From contig NZ_CAHP01000010.1 in the NCBI RefSeq assembly GCF_000294655.1, positions 45,518 through 103,650 on the forward strand: a DNA stretch of 58,133 nt, written 5' to 3'. Origin of the DNA: Magnetospirillum molischianum DSM 120 (lineage in GTDB: Bacteria; Pseudomonadota; Alphaproteobacteria; Rhodospirillales; Magnetospirillaceae). Below are positions 24,750 to 34,483 of this stretch, in pieces. The translations under genes and the position numbers were made by a program. The first letter of the stretch is position 1. Every line of letters starts with the position of its first letter. A model generated the notes under the pieces. It had not been told where the DNA came from and made no database searches. It saw only the letters and a program-made list of their open reading frames with translations.

Positions 24750-26765
24750 TTACGCCGGAACCTCCAACCGGCGCGGACGGCGTCCGGTACAGGCGGCATC
24801 CCAGATCAGCCGGAATCCTCGCTCCAGATCGCGGGCAAAGCGGTCGGTGTCAAATAGCGCAGAGGAAAGCCGGGCTGCGGCGAGGCGCTCCGTCACTGTT
24901 GCCAGCGCCGCCGGGTCGGTCGCCAGAGCCACCGCTTTCTCTTCATACGCATCAAGATCAGGACAGATCAGTTCGGGTAGGCCCAACGCACCGAGCAAAC
25001 TGGCTCCGACCCGTGAAGCGAAAGCCTCACCCGGCGTCGTCAGGATGGGGAGCCCGGCCCACAGCGCGTCGCTGGCAGTGGTGTGGGCGTTATAAAATAG
25101 AGTGTCTAGCCCCAAACCGGCGTGACGATGACGGGCAAGATGGCGGGGCTTGGGCTCGCGGGCAGCAAAGACCAACCGGGCGGGATCGATTCCCCGCGCC
25201 TGTGCCTCGCGCCGTAGATTGGTCTCCATCGCCACCGAATCGCCCAGCAGCCATAGCACCGAGTCCGGTACCCGTTCGAGAATCCGCATCCAGCGACCGA
25301 ACATGATCGGCTCGATTTTATAGGCCTGATTGAAGCAGCAGAACACGAACGCGCCGTCGGGAAGCCCGTATGCGGCGCGTTCGGCCGAATCGGGCGATAT
25401 CGGCTGAGTGCGGTCGTTGGGCTGATAACAGTGGGGCAGAACCAGCAGGCTTTCCGAGAAAGCAGCCTCGGCCCCCGGCGGTGCGACAACCCCATCGACG
25501 ATAACCCAATCGATGAAGGACGCGCCGCTGGTTCCCGGCAGACCCAGCCAATTGACGGCGACCGGCGCCGGTCGTAGCGCGGTCAGGGCCAGGCGGTTGC
25601 CCCGCGTGTGGACGTTGATATCGACCAGGATGTCGATCCCGGCCTTGGCGATCGCGGCGGCGGCAGCAGCATTGTCCTCGGCGGCGAGATCGAGGAACAG
25701 GTCCGATCCCTCGCGCACGGCACGGCGATAGGCGCTGCCATCGTCGGGACCGAGCGACAGCGCCGCCACCCGCACCGCTGCCCGATCATGGGCGGCAAAC
25801 AGGCCACGCATCAAATGGCTGGTGGGATGGTCGTGGAAATCGGCCGACAGATAGCCGACCGTCAGCCGGTCGCGTCGTCCCGCTCGGGCGATCCGAGGCG
25901 ACGGCCCCGACGCTTTGGCCTCGGCGGCGATCTGATCAGCGCGACGGCGAGCAAAGACCTGCCCTTCGGAGGGCGTCAAGGTCAGCGGTAGGGTCAAGGC
26001 TTGCATTGGCCCAATCCAAGGACCGGGCTGGGCCAGCGCCGGTTCGACCAGATCGGAGCGCAGACGCTCGATCCCATCCCAATCGCACAGACTGAGACGG
26101 GCCTCGGCCAACCGCCCGATCAGCCCCAGATCGCCGGGGCGGACAGCAACGGCACGGCGGTAATAATCGAGTGCAGCCAGCGGATCGCCCGAACGGCGAA
26201 CGGCATTTCCTGCGCCCAGCAGCGCTTCGGGCATGGTCGGCGCGACTGCCACCGCTTGCTCGAACAGGGCAGCCGCCTCGACCGCCCGGCCGGATTCAAG
26301 CCGCAGATTGCCAAGATTAACCAGCAAGGCCGGTGCTTTGGGGGCCAGTTCCAGAGCGCGAAGCAATGCCGATTCGGCGGCGGTACGCCGCCCGCGAGCC
26401 AGATGAATGCGAGCCAGCCCTGACCACAGCATCCAGACTTCCGGGCGCGTGGCGAGACCAGACTGAAACGCCGCCTCGGCCTCGTCCAAACGGCCGGATT
26501 CGGTCAGCAGCATTCCTAAATTCAGCCACGCCTCGGCCATCTCCGGCGCCAGGGCAACGGCACGGCGCAAGGCGGCGGCGGCGGGAGCGGTCTTGCCGCG
26601 ATCCTTCAGCACCCGAGCCAGATTGTAATGAATCATCGGATGGTCGGGCAGAAAACCGGCAAGACGGCGGCAGGCCGCTTCGGCCTCGCTTAGACGTCCG
26701 GCGCGATACAGCACCTCGGACTGGCCCGCCAGCCGCTCGATTTCCGCCATTTTCGCCGCATCCAT
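24750..26765 (-). CDS. TPR-containing SPINDLY/OGT-like glycosyltransferase
   Basis: The 671-residue protein has about six tetratricopeptide repeats in its first 215 residues (for example AEAWLNLGMLLTESGRLDEAEAA). A GT41-type catalytic half follows: VGYLSADFHDHPTSHLM, DILVDINVHTRGNR, GLPGTSGASFIDWVI, FCCFNQAYKIEP and GLDTLFYNAHTTASDALW. These blocks match the SPINDLY/OGT family, which moves GlcNAc or fucose onto Ser/Thr. In alphaproteobacteria such enzymes often modify flagellin or other surface proteins; target and sugar are unknown here. A GTG six codons upstream is an alternative start. Confidence 0.88.
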   Translation of the reverse strand: MDAAKMAEIERLAGQSEVLYRAGRLSEAEAACRRLAGFLPDHPMIHYNLARVLKDRGKTAPAAAALRRAVALAPEMAEAWLNLGMLLTESGRLDEAEAAFQSGLATRPEVWMLWSGLARIHLARGRRTAAESALLRALELAPKAPALLVNLGNLRLESGRAVEAAALFEQAVAVAPTMPEALLGAGNAVRRSGDPLAALDYYRRAVAVRPGDLGLIGRLAEARLSLCDWDGIERLRSDLVEPALAQPGPWIGPMQALTLPLTLTPSEGQVFARRRADQIAAEAKASGPSPRIARAGRRDRLTVGYLSADFHDHPTSHLMRGLFAAHDRAAVRVAALSLGPDDGSAYRRAVREGSDLFLDLAAEDNAAAAAAIAKAGIDILVDINVHTRGNRLALTALRPAPVAVNWLGLPGTSGASFIDWVIVDGVVAPPGAEAAFSESLLVLPHCYQPNDRTQPISPDSAERAAYGLPDGAFVFCCFNQAYKIEPIMFGRWMRILERVPDSVLWLLGDSVAMETNLRREAQARGIDPARLVFAAREPKPRHLARHRHAGLGLDTLFYNAHTTASDALWAGLPILTTPGEAFASRVGASLLGALGLPELICPDLDAYEEKAVALATDPAALATVTERLAAARLSSALFDTDRFARDLERGFRLIWDAACTGRRPRRLEVPA

Positions 26766-26923
26766 CTTCGCCTTGGTCCCCACCCGATTGGTTCAAGCCG
26801 GGCATCCTCACTCGAACCCCGCGTCGCCCGCAATCGATTCCGTGGCGTTTCGGTGGCCCTCGCGCCCCGGCCTGTGTTAGGAGTGCCGCTCGCGCCCCGT
26901 CCGGGGCCAAAGCGTGAGGTTTT

Positions 26924-27697
26924 ATGACAACGGCGAATGATCCGGCGGCGAAGCTCGGCAAGGTGACCCTGGTGGGAGCCGGTCCCGGCGATCCCGATCT
27001 TCTGACCGTCAAGGCGGCACGGCTGATCGGCTCCGCCCGACTGGTGGTTTATGACCGGCTGGTCAGTGCCGAGATTTTGGCCCTGATTCCCCCTGATGCC
27101 GAGCAAATCTTCGCGGGCAAGGAATGCGGTCGCCATTACCTGACCCAAAGCGAAACCAACGACCTGTTGCTGCGACTGGCCCGTTCCGGCCGCGACGTGG
27201 TGCGGCTGAAAGGCGGCGACCCGTTCGTGTTCGGACGTGGCAGCGAGGAGGCTCTGTTCCTCGCCCGCAACGGCATTGCCTTCGAAGTGGTGCCGGGAAT
27301 CAGCGCCGCGGCCGGAGTCTCGACCTATGCCGGGATTCCTCTGACTCATCGCGGGCTGGCCACTGGCGCACGCTTCGTCACCGGCCACCTGCGCGAGGGC
27401 AAGCCGCTCGACCTGCATTGGGACACGCTGGGCGATCCCGACACCACGCTGGTGATTTACATGGGGCTGCAATCGCTGAAGGAAACGTCGGCCGAGTTGA
27501 TCGCCGCCGGACTGCCGCCCGATACCCCCGCCGCCGCGATCGAGAACGGCACCACGCCACGCCAGCGCCGGGTGATCGCCACCCTGGAAACTCTTTATGA
27601 TCGTGCTCACGCTGCCGAGCTGCATCCACCGACCCTGATCGTGATCGGCAAGGTGGTCTCGCTATCCGATGAACTGGACTGGTTCGACGCGCGATGA
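26924..27697 (+). CDS. cobA: Uroporphyrinogen-III C-methyltransferase
   Basis: The 257-residue protein is a stand-alone SUMT. The S-adenosylmethionine loop VGAGPGDPDLLTVKAARL, VYDRLVS, RLKGGDPFVFGRGSEE and the late PTLIVIGKVV strand are all present. It methylates uroporphyrinogen III at C2 and C7 to precorrin-2, the branch point for sirohaem and cobalamin. The last bases overlap the chelatase start by 4, so the two act in one operon. Confidence 0.93.
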   Translation: MTTANDPAAKLGKVTLVGAGPGDPDLLTVKAARLIGSARLVVYDRLVSAEILALIPPDAEQIFAGKECGRHYLTQSETNDLLLRLARSGRDVVRLKGGDPFVFGRGSEEALFLARNGIAFEVVPGISAAAGVSTYAGIPLTHRGLATGARFVTGHLREGKPLDLHWDTLGDPDTTLVIYMGLQSLKETSAELIAAGLPPDTPAAAIENGTTPRQRRVIATLETLYDRAHAAELHPPTLIVIGKVVSLSDELDWFDAR

Positions 27698-28437
27698 TGG
27701 CGGATCGGCCCGCTTTGGTGCTGGTTGGCCACGGCTCGGCCCGCCATCCCGAAGCCGGCGCCCCCCTGAAAGCGCTGGCCGATGAACTGCGCCGCCGCGA
27801 TCTGTTCGCGTCTGTCGATGCACGTTTCCTGAAGCAGGAACCACGGCTGGAGCCACCCGCCCCTGCCCCTCTGACCGTGGTGGTGCCGGTATTGACCGGC
27901 GGTGGGGCCTTCGCCGAAACCCGGCTGGCCGAGCAGGCCGAACTTGACGGGCCGCTGACGCTACGCCAAGGCAGCCGCATCCTGCTGACGCCTCCGGTCG
28001 GTGCTCATCCCGGCTTTGCCGCGCTGATCGCTCGGACGGCGGAACGGGCCGCCGCAACCGCCGACCTCTCTCCCGCATCGTCGGTTCTACTCCTGATCGG
28101 CCACGGCGCATCCCGACCGGAAGGTGCGGCCGGAACCGCCCAGGCAATCGCCACGCGGATCGAGGCAACCCATCGCTTTGCCGCCGTCACCGCACTGTTT
28201 CTGGAACAGGAACCGCTTGCCGCATCCTGGCCCGATTGGGTCGCCGGACGCCCGGCTGTCGTGCTGCCGCTGCTGCTGTCACAAGGCGGCCACGCCCGCT
28301 TCGATCTGCCCGCTTTGTTCGGGCCAGAGCGGAGCGGCGGGCATCGGATCGTAATGGCGGCACCGCCAACCGATACGGCGGAACTGGCCGACATCGTTCT
28401 AAACTTGGCGTTCGACGCCATCGATCAGCGCCGGTAG
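27694..28437 (+). CDS. cbiX: CbiX-type sirohydrochlorin chelatase, two-domain form
   Basis: The 247-residue protein holds two copies of the CbiX fold. LVGHGSARHP begins the first (about 8-17) and LLIGHGASRPEG the second (about 132-143); the histidines are the metal-binding residues. The family inserts cobalt or iron into sirohydrochlorin. Gene order after cobA supports a role in sirohaem or cobalamin synthesis. The metal cannot be decided here. Its 3' end overlaps the convergent hydrolase gene by 13 bp. Confidence 0.85.
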   Translation: MMADRPALVLVGHGSARHPEAGAPLKALADELRRRDLFASVDARFLKQEPRLEPPAPAPLTVVVPVLTGGGAFAETRLAEQAELDGPLTLRQGSRILLTPPVGAHPGFAALIARTAERAAATADLSPASSVLLLIGHGASRPEGAAGTAQAIATRIEATHRFAAVTALFLEQEPLAASWPDWVAGRPAVVLPLLLSQGGHARFDLPALFGPERSGGHRIVMAAPPTDTAELADIVLNLAFDAIDQRR

Positions 28438-29453
28438 GTCCACGCCCCGCCCGGCCCGGTCTCTCGAACGATCTCGCCCCGCTGCGCGAGATGGGCCAAG
28501 TGAGCCACCGTCTCTCCGGCGGCGAACACCGTCTGATTGGAATCCATCGGACGAGGAAACAACACCCGCATCACTTCGACCACCGTCGCCGGAGTTTCGA
28601 CACTCTCAAGAGTCCGTTCTAACCGCTCGGCATGATGAGCCGCCAACACATCGATGCGGGCGTGCAGCCCCCGGAACGGCAGGCCGTGCGACGGCAGGAC
28701 CAAGGTATCCTCGGGCAAGGCCCGCAACCGCATCAACGAGTCAAGAAACGCCGATAGCGGATCTTCGTCGGGTTGCTGCGGCCAAACCCCGACAATCGGG
28801 CTGATGCGGGGCAGAACCTGATCGCCCGAGATCAGCACCCCAGCCTCGGCACAATACAGGCACAGATGCTCGGGAGAATGCCCGCCGCCGACGATCGCCC
28901 GCCAGTCCCGCCCGCCAATGGTGAGGACATCATCCTCGCGAATCGCCTCGAACCGGGGTGGTACCGCATCGATACGGGAGCGATAGGTGTTGCCGTGCCG
29001 CTCGATCTCGTCGCACAACGCGGAATCGAGGCTGAGGCTGCGGTAGAAATCGGCTTGGTTAGCGGCATAGTCGGGATCGCTCTCCAACCACAGCATCCGC
29101 CCGAACAACCACTCGGACCGTGTTGCCGTCAACCCAACGTCAAGCCGTGCCGCCAGCCACCCCGCCAGCCCGATATGATCGGGGTGGAAATGGGTGGCTA
29201 TCAGCCGGGTCGCCCGCCTCCCAACCAGCGGCCCGTCGAGCAATTCACTCCATAAAGTGCGGGTGAGGTCGTCGGAGACACCGCAATCGACCAGCGCCAT
29301 CCCATCGGAACCGTCGTCGAGCACCCAAAGATTGATGTGATCGAGCGCGAAGGGCAACGGCATTTTCAGCCAGGAAATACCAGGAGCGACCTGGATCAGC
29401 TGGCCCGGCTCGGGCGGCTGACTGAACGGATAGACCAGGGATGAGGGAGCCAA
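28425..29453 (-). CDS. Metallo-beta-lactamase-fold hydrolase
   Basis: The 342-residue protein has the di-metal motif THFHPDHIG, plus GHSPEHLCLY and ISGDQVLPRIS, as in glyoxalase-II-like hydrolases, followed by a C-terminal helical domain with LPSHGLPF. The substrate is unknown. The likely start is a TTG behind GAAAGG; the next in-frame ATG lies 31 codons later, inside the conserved block MPLPFALDHINLW, which argues for the TTG. It follows menA by 13 bases in the same direction. Confidence 0.8.
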   Translation of the reverse strand: MAPSSLVYPFSQPPEPGQLIQVAPGISWLKMPLPFALDHINLWVLDDGSDGMALVDCGVSDDLTRTLWSELLDGPLVGRRATRLIATHFHPDHIGLAGWLAARLDVGLTATRSEWLFGRMLWLESDPDYAANQADFYRSLSLDSALCDEIERHGNTYRSRIDAVPPRFEAIREDDVLTIGGRDWRAIVGGGHSPEHLCLYCAEAGVLISGDQVLPRISPIVGVWPQQPDEDPLSAFLDSLMRLRALPEDTLVLPSHGLPFRGLHARIDVLAAHHAERLERTLESVETPATVVEVMRVLFPRPMDSNQTVFAAGETVAHLAHLAQRGEIVRETGPGGAWTYRR

Positions 29454-29466
29454 AGGACGCGCCTTT

Positions 29467-30408
29467 CTAGAGAATCAGGCCGAGCGTCAACAATCCCGAA
29501 ATCAGCAATTGCAGCCGGGCCGTCGTGCCGAGAATGATGTTAAAGGCTGGTCCCCGCGCCTCGGTCGTGAAACGGCGGATCAGACTGATCGCCATCGGCA
29601 GCGCACCCAACACCAACCATCCGCCCGCCGGGCCGGTCGGCCCGACCAGAAGAACAAACGGTGCCAGCACCATCACGGCGTAAAGCGCCTGACTGTTGCG
29701 CAATCCGGCGCGGATCGCCAGTGTGCGCCGCCCGATCAAACGGTCGGCCTCCATGTCGCGGTAATTATTGGCCATCAACACGGCGGCCGCTACCAAGCCT
29801 ACCGCCAGACCGACAATCACGGCGGAAAGGCTAAGACCGTGGGCCTGAAGGTAATAACTGCCCCCTACCGCGCCGAGACCGAAGAATGCAATCACGAACA
29901 CTTCACCGAACGGGCCGTAGGCAATCGGGCGCGCCCCGCCGGAATAGCACCAGCCGCCGGCCAGCGAGGCCAGACCCAGCGCCAGAATCGGCAGTCCGCC
30001 CAACGTGACAAGATAAAGGCCGAACAGACAGGCAAGCCCGAAACAGACCAGAGCAGCGGCACGCACCCGCCCTGGCGTCACCCAACCCAGCGCGGTAACA
30101 CGGGGCGGCCCCTGGCGCAAAGGCTGGTCACCGCCGCGTAATGCATCGGCAACGTCGTTATGAAGATTTGTTCCTGCCTGGATCAGCAAAGCCCCACCCA
30201 GCGCAGCCAGAAACGGGCGCGGATCGAAATGACCGGCCTCGGCCCAACCCAGCGCGGTACCGGCCAGAACCGGGGCAACCGCCATGGTCAGGGTGCGGGG
30301 ACGGATCGCCAGCCACCACAGCCGCCATCCGGCCGGGGGACGGTCGGCGCGGCTGGCCTCGTCTTCAGCGAGAGAAGAGGCCATCTGCTGACCGGGCTCA
30401 ATATTCAT
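29467..30408 (-). CDS. menA: 1,4-dihydroxy-2-naphthoate polyprenyltransferase
   Basis: The 313-residue protein is a UbiA-superfamily prenyltransferase with about eight or nine membrane helices. The first aspartate motif is NLHNDVADALRGGD and the second ANNYRDMEADRLIGRRT; WLAIRPRTLTMAVAPV is typical of MenA. It attaches the polyprenyl tail in menaquinone synthesis at the inner membrane. Presence of menA suggests the organism makes menaquinone besides ubiquinone, consistent with some phototrophic or facultatively anaerobic Rhodospirillales. No other men gene is in the window. Confidence 0.86.
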   Translation of the reverse strand: MNIEPGQQMASSLAEDEASRADRPPAGWRLWWLAIRPRTLTMAVAPVLAGTALGWAEAGHFDPRPFLAALGGALLIQAGTNLHNDVADALRGGDQPLRQGPPRVTALGWVTPGRVRAAALVCFGLACLFGLYLVTLGGLPILALGLASLAGGWCYSGGARPIAYGPFGEVFVIAFFGLGAVGGSYYLQAHGLSLSAVIVGLAVGLVAAAVLMANNYRDMEADRLIGRRTLAIRAGLRNSQALYAVMVLAPFVLLVGPTGPAGGWLVLGALPMAISLIRRFTTEARGPAFNIILGTTARLQLLISGLLTLGLIL

Positions 30409-30544
30409 ATCTTGGCCTTACTTTTCCCAGACACCCGATGGCGACCGATTCGCCTGGACCAGGGTGAGGTAACATACTCCAGCCGACCCTGTTCGAGAAG
30501 CTTTGGCGGATTCGCCCGTCCACCGCCCGGCAGGCGTCACGGAA

Positions 30545-30562
30545 CCTTCATATATCTGTCAA
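30545..30562 (+). promoter_or_regulatory. PHO box (PhoB-binding site) upstream of pstS
   Basis: CCTTCAT-ATAT-CTGTCAA fits the two-half-site PHO box pattern CTGTCAT-N4-CTGTCAT with a near-perfect second half. It is about 80 bases before the pstS start. Autoregulation is expected because phoB is the last gene of the same operon. Confidence 0.75.
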
Positions 30563-30644
30563 GGAGACGTAACCCCCGGTCGATATGGTGGCTGTGCCGA
30601 GGAACTGTCCCCGGCACCGTTCTATTCGCTCCATCGGAGGTCTC

Positions 30645-31679
30645 ATGCTGAGGAAGACCATGGCCGTGGCCGCCATTGCGGTTGCGTCGCTCGCCGTCGC
30701 AGGCACCGCTCACGCCCGCGATCAGATTCGCGTCGTCGGCTCGTCGACCGTGTACCCCTTCACCACTGCGGTGGCCGAACAGTTCGGCAAGACCGGCAAG
30801 TTCAAGACCCCGGTGGTCGAAAGCACCGGAACTGGCGGCGGCTTCAAGCTGTTCTGTGGCGGTGTTGGTCCCGACCATCCAGATATTAGCGATGCCTCCC
30901 GCGCGATCAAGGCCTCCGAAATCGAAAATTGCGCCAAGAACGGCGTTTCCGAAATCGTCGAGATCAAGATCGGCTATGATGGCATTGTTCTGGCGGCCGC
31001 CAAGCGCGCCAAACATATCGATGTCACCCGTCAGCAACTGTTCCTGGCCCTGGCCAAGGAAGTGCCGGTCAACGGCAAGCTGGTCGAAAACCCCTATGTG
31101 ACCTGGAATCAGATCGATCCCAAGCTGCCCACGCAGAAGATCGAAGTGCTCGGCCCGCCGCCGACCTCGGGCACCCGTGACGCCTTCATCGAACTGGTGT
31201 TCGAACACGCAGCCGAATCCTTCCCCGAGTTGAAGGAACTGAAGAAGACCGACGAAAAAGCCTTCAAGAAGGCGTACTCGTCGATCCGCGAGGACGGAGG
31301 CTATATCGAGGCTGGCGAGAACGACAACCTGATCGTCCAGAAGCTTGATGCCAACCCGAATGCATTCGGCATCTTCGGCTACAGCTTCCTGGAGCAGAAC
31401 GAGGACAAGATCCAGGGGTCGATGGTCGATGGCGTCGCCCCCACCTTCGACGATATCGCCTCCGGCAAGTATGCGGTGTCGCGCCCGCTGTATATCTACG
31501 TCAAGAAGGCCCATGTCGGTCAGATCCCCGGCATCAAGGAATTCCTGGCCGAATACAGCTCGGAAAAGTCCTGGGGCAAGACCGGCTATCTCGCCGACAA
31601 GGGCCTGATCCCGCTGGCCGATGGCGAGCGCAAGGAATGGGCCACCAAGGCCACCTCGCTCGTCACCCTGACGAAGTAA
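30645..31679 (+). CDS. pstS: Phosphate ABC transporter, periplasmic binding protein
   Basis: The 344-residue protein has a signal peptide (1-24, ending GTAHA). The phosphate-binding loops are VVGSSTVYPFT near the N-terminus and PPTSGTRDAF in the middle, with VESTGTGGGFK and DISDASR between. It captures periplasmic phosphate for PstCAB. A GGAGGT ribosome site lies 6 bases before the ATG. A hairpin follows directly and may raise its level over the downstream genes. Confidence 0.95.
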   Translation: MLRKTMAVAAIAVASLAVAGTAHARDQIRVVGSSTVYPFTTAVAEQFGKTGKFKTPVVESTGTGGGFKLFCGGVGPDHPDISDASRAIKASEIENCAKNGVSEIVEIKIGYDGIVLAAAKRAKHIDVTRQQLFLALAKEVPVNGKLVENPYVTWNQIDPKLPTQKIEVLGPPPTSGTRDAFIELVFEHAAESFPELKELKKTDEKAFKKAYSSIREDGGYIEAGENDNLIVQKLDANPNAFGIFGYSFLEQNEDKIQGSMVDGVAPTFDDIASGKYAVSRPLYIYVKKAHVGQIPGIKEFLAEYSSEKSWGKTGYLADKGLIPLADGERKEWATKATSLVTLTK

Positions 31680-31687
31680 GATCGTCC

Positions 31688-31717
31688 GCAGCCGCCCCGC
31701 CCCACCGGGGCGGCTGC
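31688..31717 (+). terminator. Hairpin between pstS and pstC
   Basis: A perfect 11-bp stem (GCAGCCGCCCC) with an 8-base loop begins 9 bases after the pstS stop. Only a weak T-rich run follows, so it is likely a leaky terminator or an mRNA-protecting structure. Confidence 0.6.
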
Positions 31718-31793
31718 TATCTTTCTGCGGCCGGTCTGTTACAGTCCCGGCCGGCAAAGATGCCGCACCCCGCTCACCAGTTAGACGATCCCC

Positions 31794-33170
31794 ATGCAGC
31801 TTCTCATTCTGACCGTCGTTCTTCTCGCTCTTACGGGTATCGGTTTCAGTACGGGGCGCCGCCGAGCCCTGGCGGTCGTGGAGGGAAATCCCCGCCTGCT
31901 GCATTCGCTCCCCAACCATCATGGCTACCTTGTCGCCCTGTGGTGCGGCATTCCCGCCCTGCTGGTGGTCGTTGGCTGGCTGGCGTTCGAGCCGTCACTG
32001 CTGCATGCCCTGGTGATCTCGGCCCTGCCGCCCGAACTGGCCGAGATGTCCGACGAACGACTGTCGCTGGTCTACAACGAAGTCCGCAACGTCGCATTGA
32101 ACGGCCAGACCGCCGGATCGGATGCGGTCGCCGAAGCGGCCCGCCATTATCTCTCGTTACGTCAGACCCTGTTCGGCGCGACCGCCGTCGTTGCCCTGGT
32201 CCTGGCCGTCGCCGGTCTGGCCTGGGCGCGCGGTCACATCCATCGCGACCTGCGCGCCCGCAATCGGGTCGAACGGGTCGTCACCGTCTTTTTGGTGATG
32301 GCGTCCACCGTCGCGATCTTCACCACCATCGGCATCGTTCTGTCGCTGCTGTTCGAATCGCTGCGCTTCTTCCATTTCGTTCCGGTCAGCGAGTTCCTGT
32401 TCGGCACGGCCTGGAGCCCGCAGATGGCGATCCGCAGCGATCAGGTCGGCAGTTCGGGGGCTTTCGGCGCGGTGCCGCTGTTCGCCGGAACCATGCTGAT
32501 CGCCGGAATCGCCCTGGTGGTCGCGGTTCCGCTCGGCCTGCTCTCGGCGATCTACATGTCCGAATACGCCCTACCCCGCTTCCGCTCGGTGGTGAAGCCG
32601 ATGCTGGAAATCCTGGCCGGCATCCCGACCGTGGTCTACGGCTTCTTTGCCGCCCTGACGGTGGCGCCGTTTATCCGTGACCTCGGCACCTCGCTCGGGC
32701 TGACCGTCGCCTCGGAAAGCGCGCTGGCCGCCGGTCTGGTGATGGGGATCATGATCATTCCCTTCGTGTCGTCCCTGTCCGACGACGTTATATCCGCCGT
32801 CCCGCAATCCCTGCGCGAAGGCGCTTACGGACTGGGCGCAACCAAGTCGGAAACCATCAAGCAAGTGGTGATCCCGGCGGCGTTGCCCGGTATCGTCGGC
32901 GGCGTTCTGCTGGCCGCTTCGCGCGCCATCGGCGAAACGATGATCGTGGTCATGGCCGCCGGTCTGGCCGCCAACCTGACCGCCAATCCGCTGGAAGCCG
33001 TTACCACCGTTACCACCCAGATCGTCACCCTCCTGGTCGGCGATCAGGAATTCGACAGCCCCAAAACCCTGGCCGCCTTTGCTCTGGGTCTGGCGCTGTT
33101 CACCATCACCCTGGCGTTGAATGCAGTCGCCCTGCACATCGTCAACAAGTACCGGGAAAAATATGACTGA
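31794..33170 (+). CDS. pstC: Phosphate ABC transporter permease PstC
   Basis: The 458-residue protein is longer than classical PstC (about 310-330 residues) because of an N-terminal extension. That extension has two extra helices and an ~80-residue soluble part (about 60-140). The core permease follows with the coupling motif EGAYGLGATKSETIKQVVIP that contacts PstB. The long form is common in alphaproteobacteria. It works with PstA as the membrane channel for phosphate. Confidence 0.92.
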   Translation: MQLLILTVVLLALTGIGFSTGRRRALAVVEGNPRLLHSLPNHHGYLVALWCGIPALLVVVGWLAFEPSLLHALVISALPPELAEMSDERLSLVYNEVRNVALNGQTAGSDAVAEAARHYLSLRQTLFGATAVVALVLAVAGLAWARGHIHRDLRARNRVERVVTVFLVMASTVAIFTTIGIVLSLLFESLRFFHFVPVSEFLFGTAWSPQMAIRSDQVGSSGAFGAVPLFAGTMLIAGIALVVAVPLGLLSAIYMSEYALPRFRSVVKPMLEILAGIPTVVYGFFAALTVAPFIRDLGTSLGLTVASESALAAGLVMGIMIIPFVSSLSDDVISAVPQSLREGAYGLGATKSETIKQVVIPAALPGIVGGVLLAASRAIGETMIVVMAAGLAANLTANPLEAVTTVTTQIVTLLVGDQEFDSPKTLAAFALGLALFTITLALNAVALHIVNKYREKYD

Positions 33171-34476
33171 GACCACGCAAATGGCTAGGCTTGGTGCCGT
33201 CCGTCCCACCGCCGAGATCGTTGCCGCGCGGCTGAAGCGCCGCCACAATGCAGAGCGCCGGTTCCGCGCCGTCGGTCTGGGCGCTGTTCTGCTGGCTCTC
33301 GGTTTCCTCGGCATATTGCTGTTCACCATCGTCGGTAACGGCATTACCGCCTTCGTGCAAACCTATGTTCGGATCGACGTCACCTTCGATTCCGCTCTGC
33401 TGGGAATCGAAGGTGACACCGGCCCCGACGCACTGGCCGCCGCGAATTATCAGGCGATCATCAAGCAATCGCTGTATCGCACCTTCCCCGAAGCAAAGAC
33501 CCGCGCCGAACAGCGCCAGTTGGGGGCGATGGTCTCATCCGGGGCAGATATCGACCTGCGCAAGATGCTGACCGCCGATCCGTCGCTATTGGGCCAGACC
33601 CGCAGCCTATGGCTGCTGGCCGACGACGACATCGACATGGCGGTCAAGGGCCATATCCCGCGCCAGCAGGGGATCGCCGGCAACCGCCTGTCAGACAACG
33701 AACTCCGCTGGCTGAGTGAACTGGAATCCCGTGGCGCGGTCGAAACCCGCTTCAACACCTTGCTATGGAGTTCGGGCGATTCGCGCGAACCGGAACTGGC
33801 GGGTCTGTGGGGCGCGGTGGTCGGCTCGATCTTCTCGCTGGTCATCACTCTGCTGGTCAGCTTTCCACTGGGGGTCGCCACCTCGGTCTATCTTGAGGAA
33901 TTTGCACCGAAGAATCGCTGGACCGACCTGATCGAAGTCAACATCAACAATCTGGCGGCAGTGCCCTCGGTAGTGTTCGGCCTGCTCGGTCTCGCGGTGT
34001 TCCTCAACATTCTCGGCATGCCTCGTTCAGCCCCGCTGGTTGGCGGTTTGGTTCTGGCGCTGATCTGTCTTCCCACCATCATCATCGCCGCCCGCGCCGC
34101 GATGAAGGCGGTGCCGCCCTCGATCCGCGAAGCCGCCGCCGGACTGGGCGCGTCGAAGCTTCAGGTCGTCACCGATCATGTCCTGCCATTGTCGATGCCC
34201 GGCATTCTGACCGGAACCATCCTCGGCATGGCTCACGCCCTGGGCGAGACGGCCCCTCTTCTGATGATTGGCATGGTTGCCTTTATCGTCGATATCCCGG
34301 CCACGCCGCTGGACCCGGCGGCGGTGCTGCCGGTTCAGGTCTATCTGTGGGCCGACAGCCCGGAACGCGCCTTCGTCGAACGGACCTCGGCGGCCATCAT
34401 GGTGCTGCTGCTGTTCCTGGCGCTGATGAACCTATCGGCGATCCTGCTGCGCAAAAAATTCGAACGGAGATGGTAG
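33163..34476 (+). CDS. pstA: Phosphate ABC transporter permease PstA
   Basis: The 437-residue protein has a large soluble insert (about 55-215) after its first helix, then the permease core with the coupling loop [21 protein letters not shown]. Like the neighbouring PstC it belongs to the long alphaproteobacterial form. Its ATG overlaps the end of pstC by 8 bases, which couples translation of the two permeases. Confidence 0.92.
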   Translation: MTETTQMARLGAVRPTAEIVAARLKRRHNAERRFRAVGLGAVLLALGFLGILLFTIVGNGITAFVQTYVRIDVTFDSALLGIEGDTGPDALAAANYQAIIKQSLYRTFPEAKTRAEQRQLGAMVSSGADIDLRKMLTADPSLLGQTRSLWLLADDDIDMAVKGHIPRQQGIAGNRLSDNELRWLSELESRGAVETRFNTLLWSSGDSREPELAGLWGAVVGSIFSLVITLLVSFPLGVATSVYLEEFAPKNRWTDLIEVNINNLAAVPSVVFGLLGLAVFLNILGMPRSAPLVGGLVLALICLPTIIIAARAAMKAVPPSIREAAAGLGASKLQVVTDHVLPLSMPGILTGTILGMAHALGETAPLLMIGMVAFIVDIPATPLDPAAVLPVQVYLWADSPERAFVERTSAAIMVLLLFLALMNLSAILLRKKFERRW

Positions 34477-34483
34477 TCTCATC

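Noticed and set aside
30537-31922. 461-codon minus-strand frame over pstS
   Set aside because: It is antisense of pstS and reads through the promoter and hairpin.
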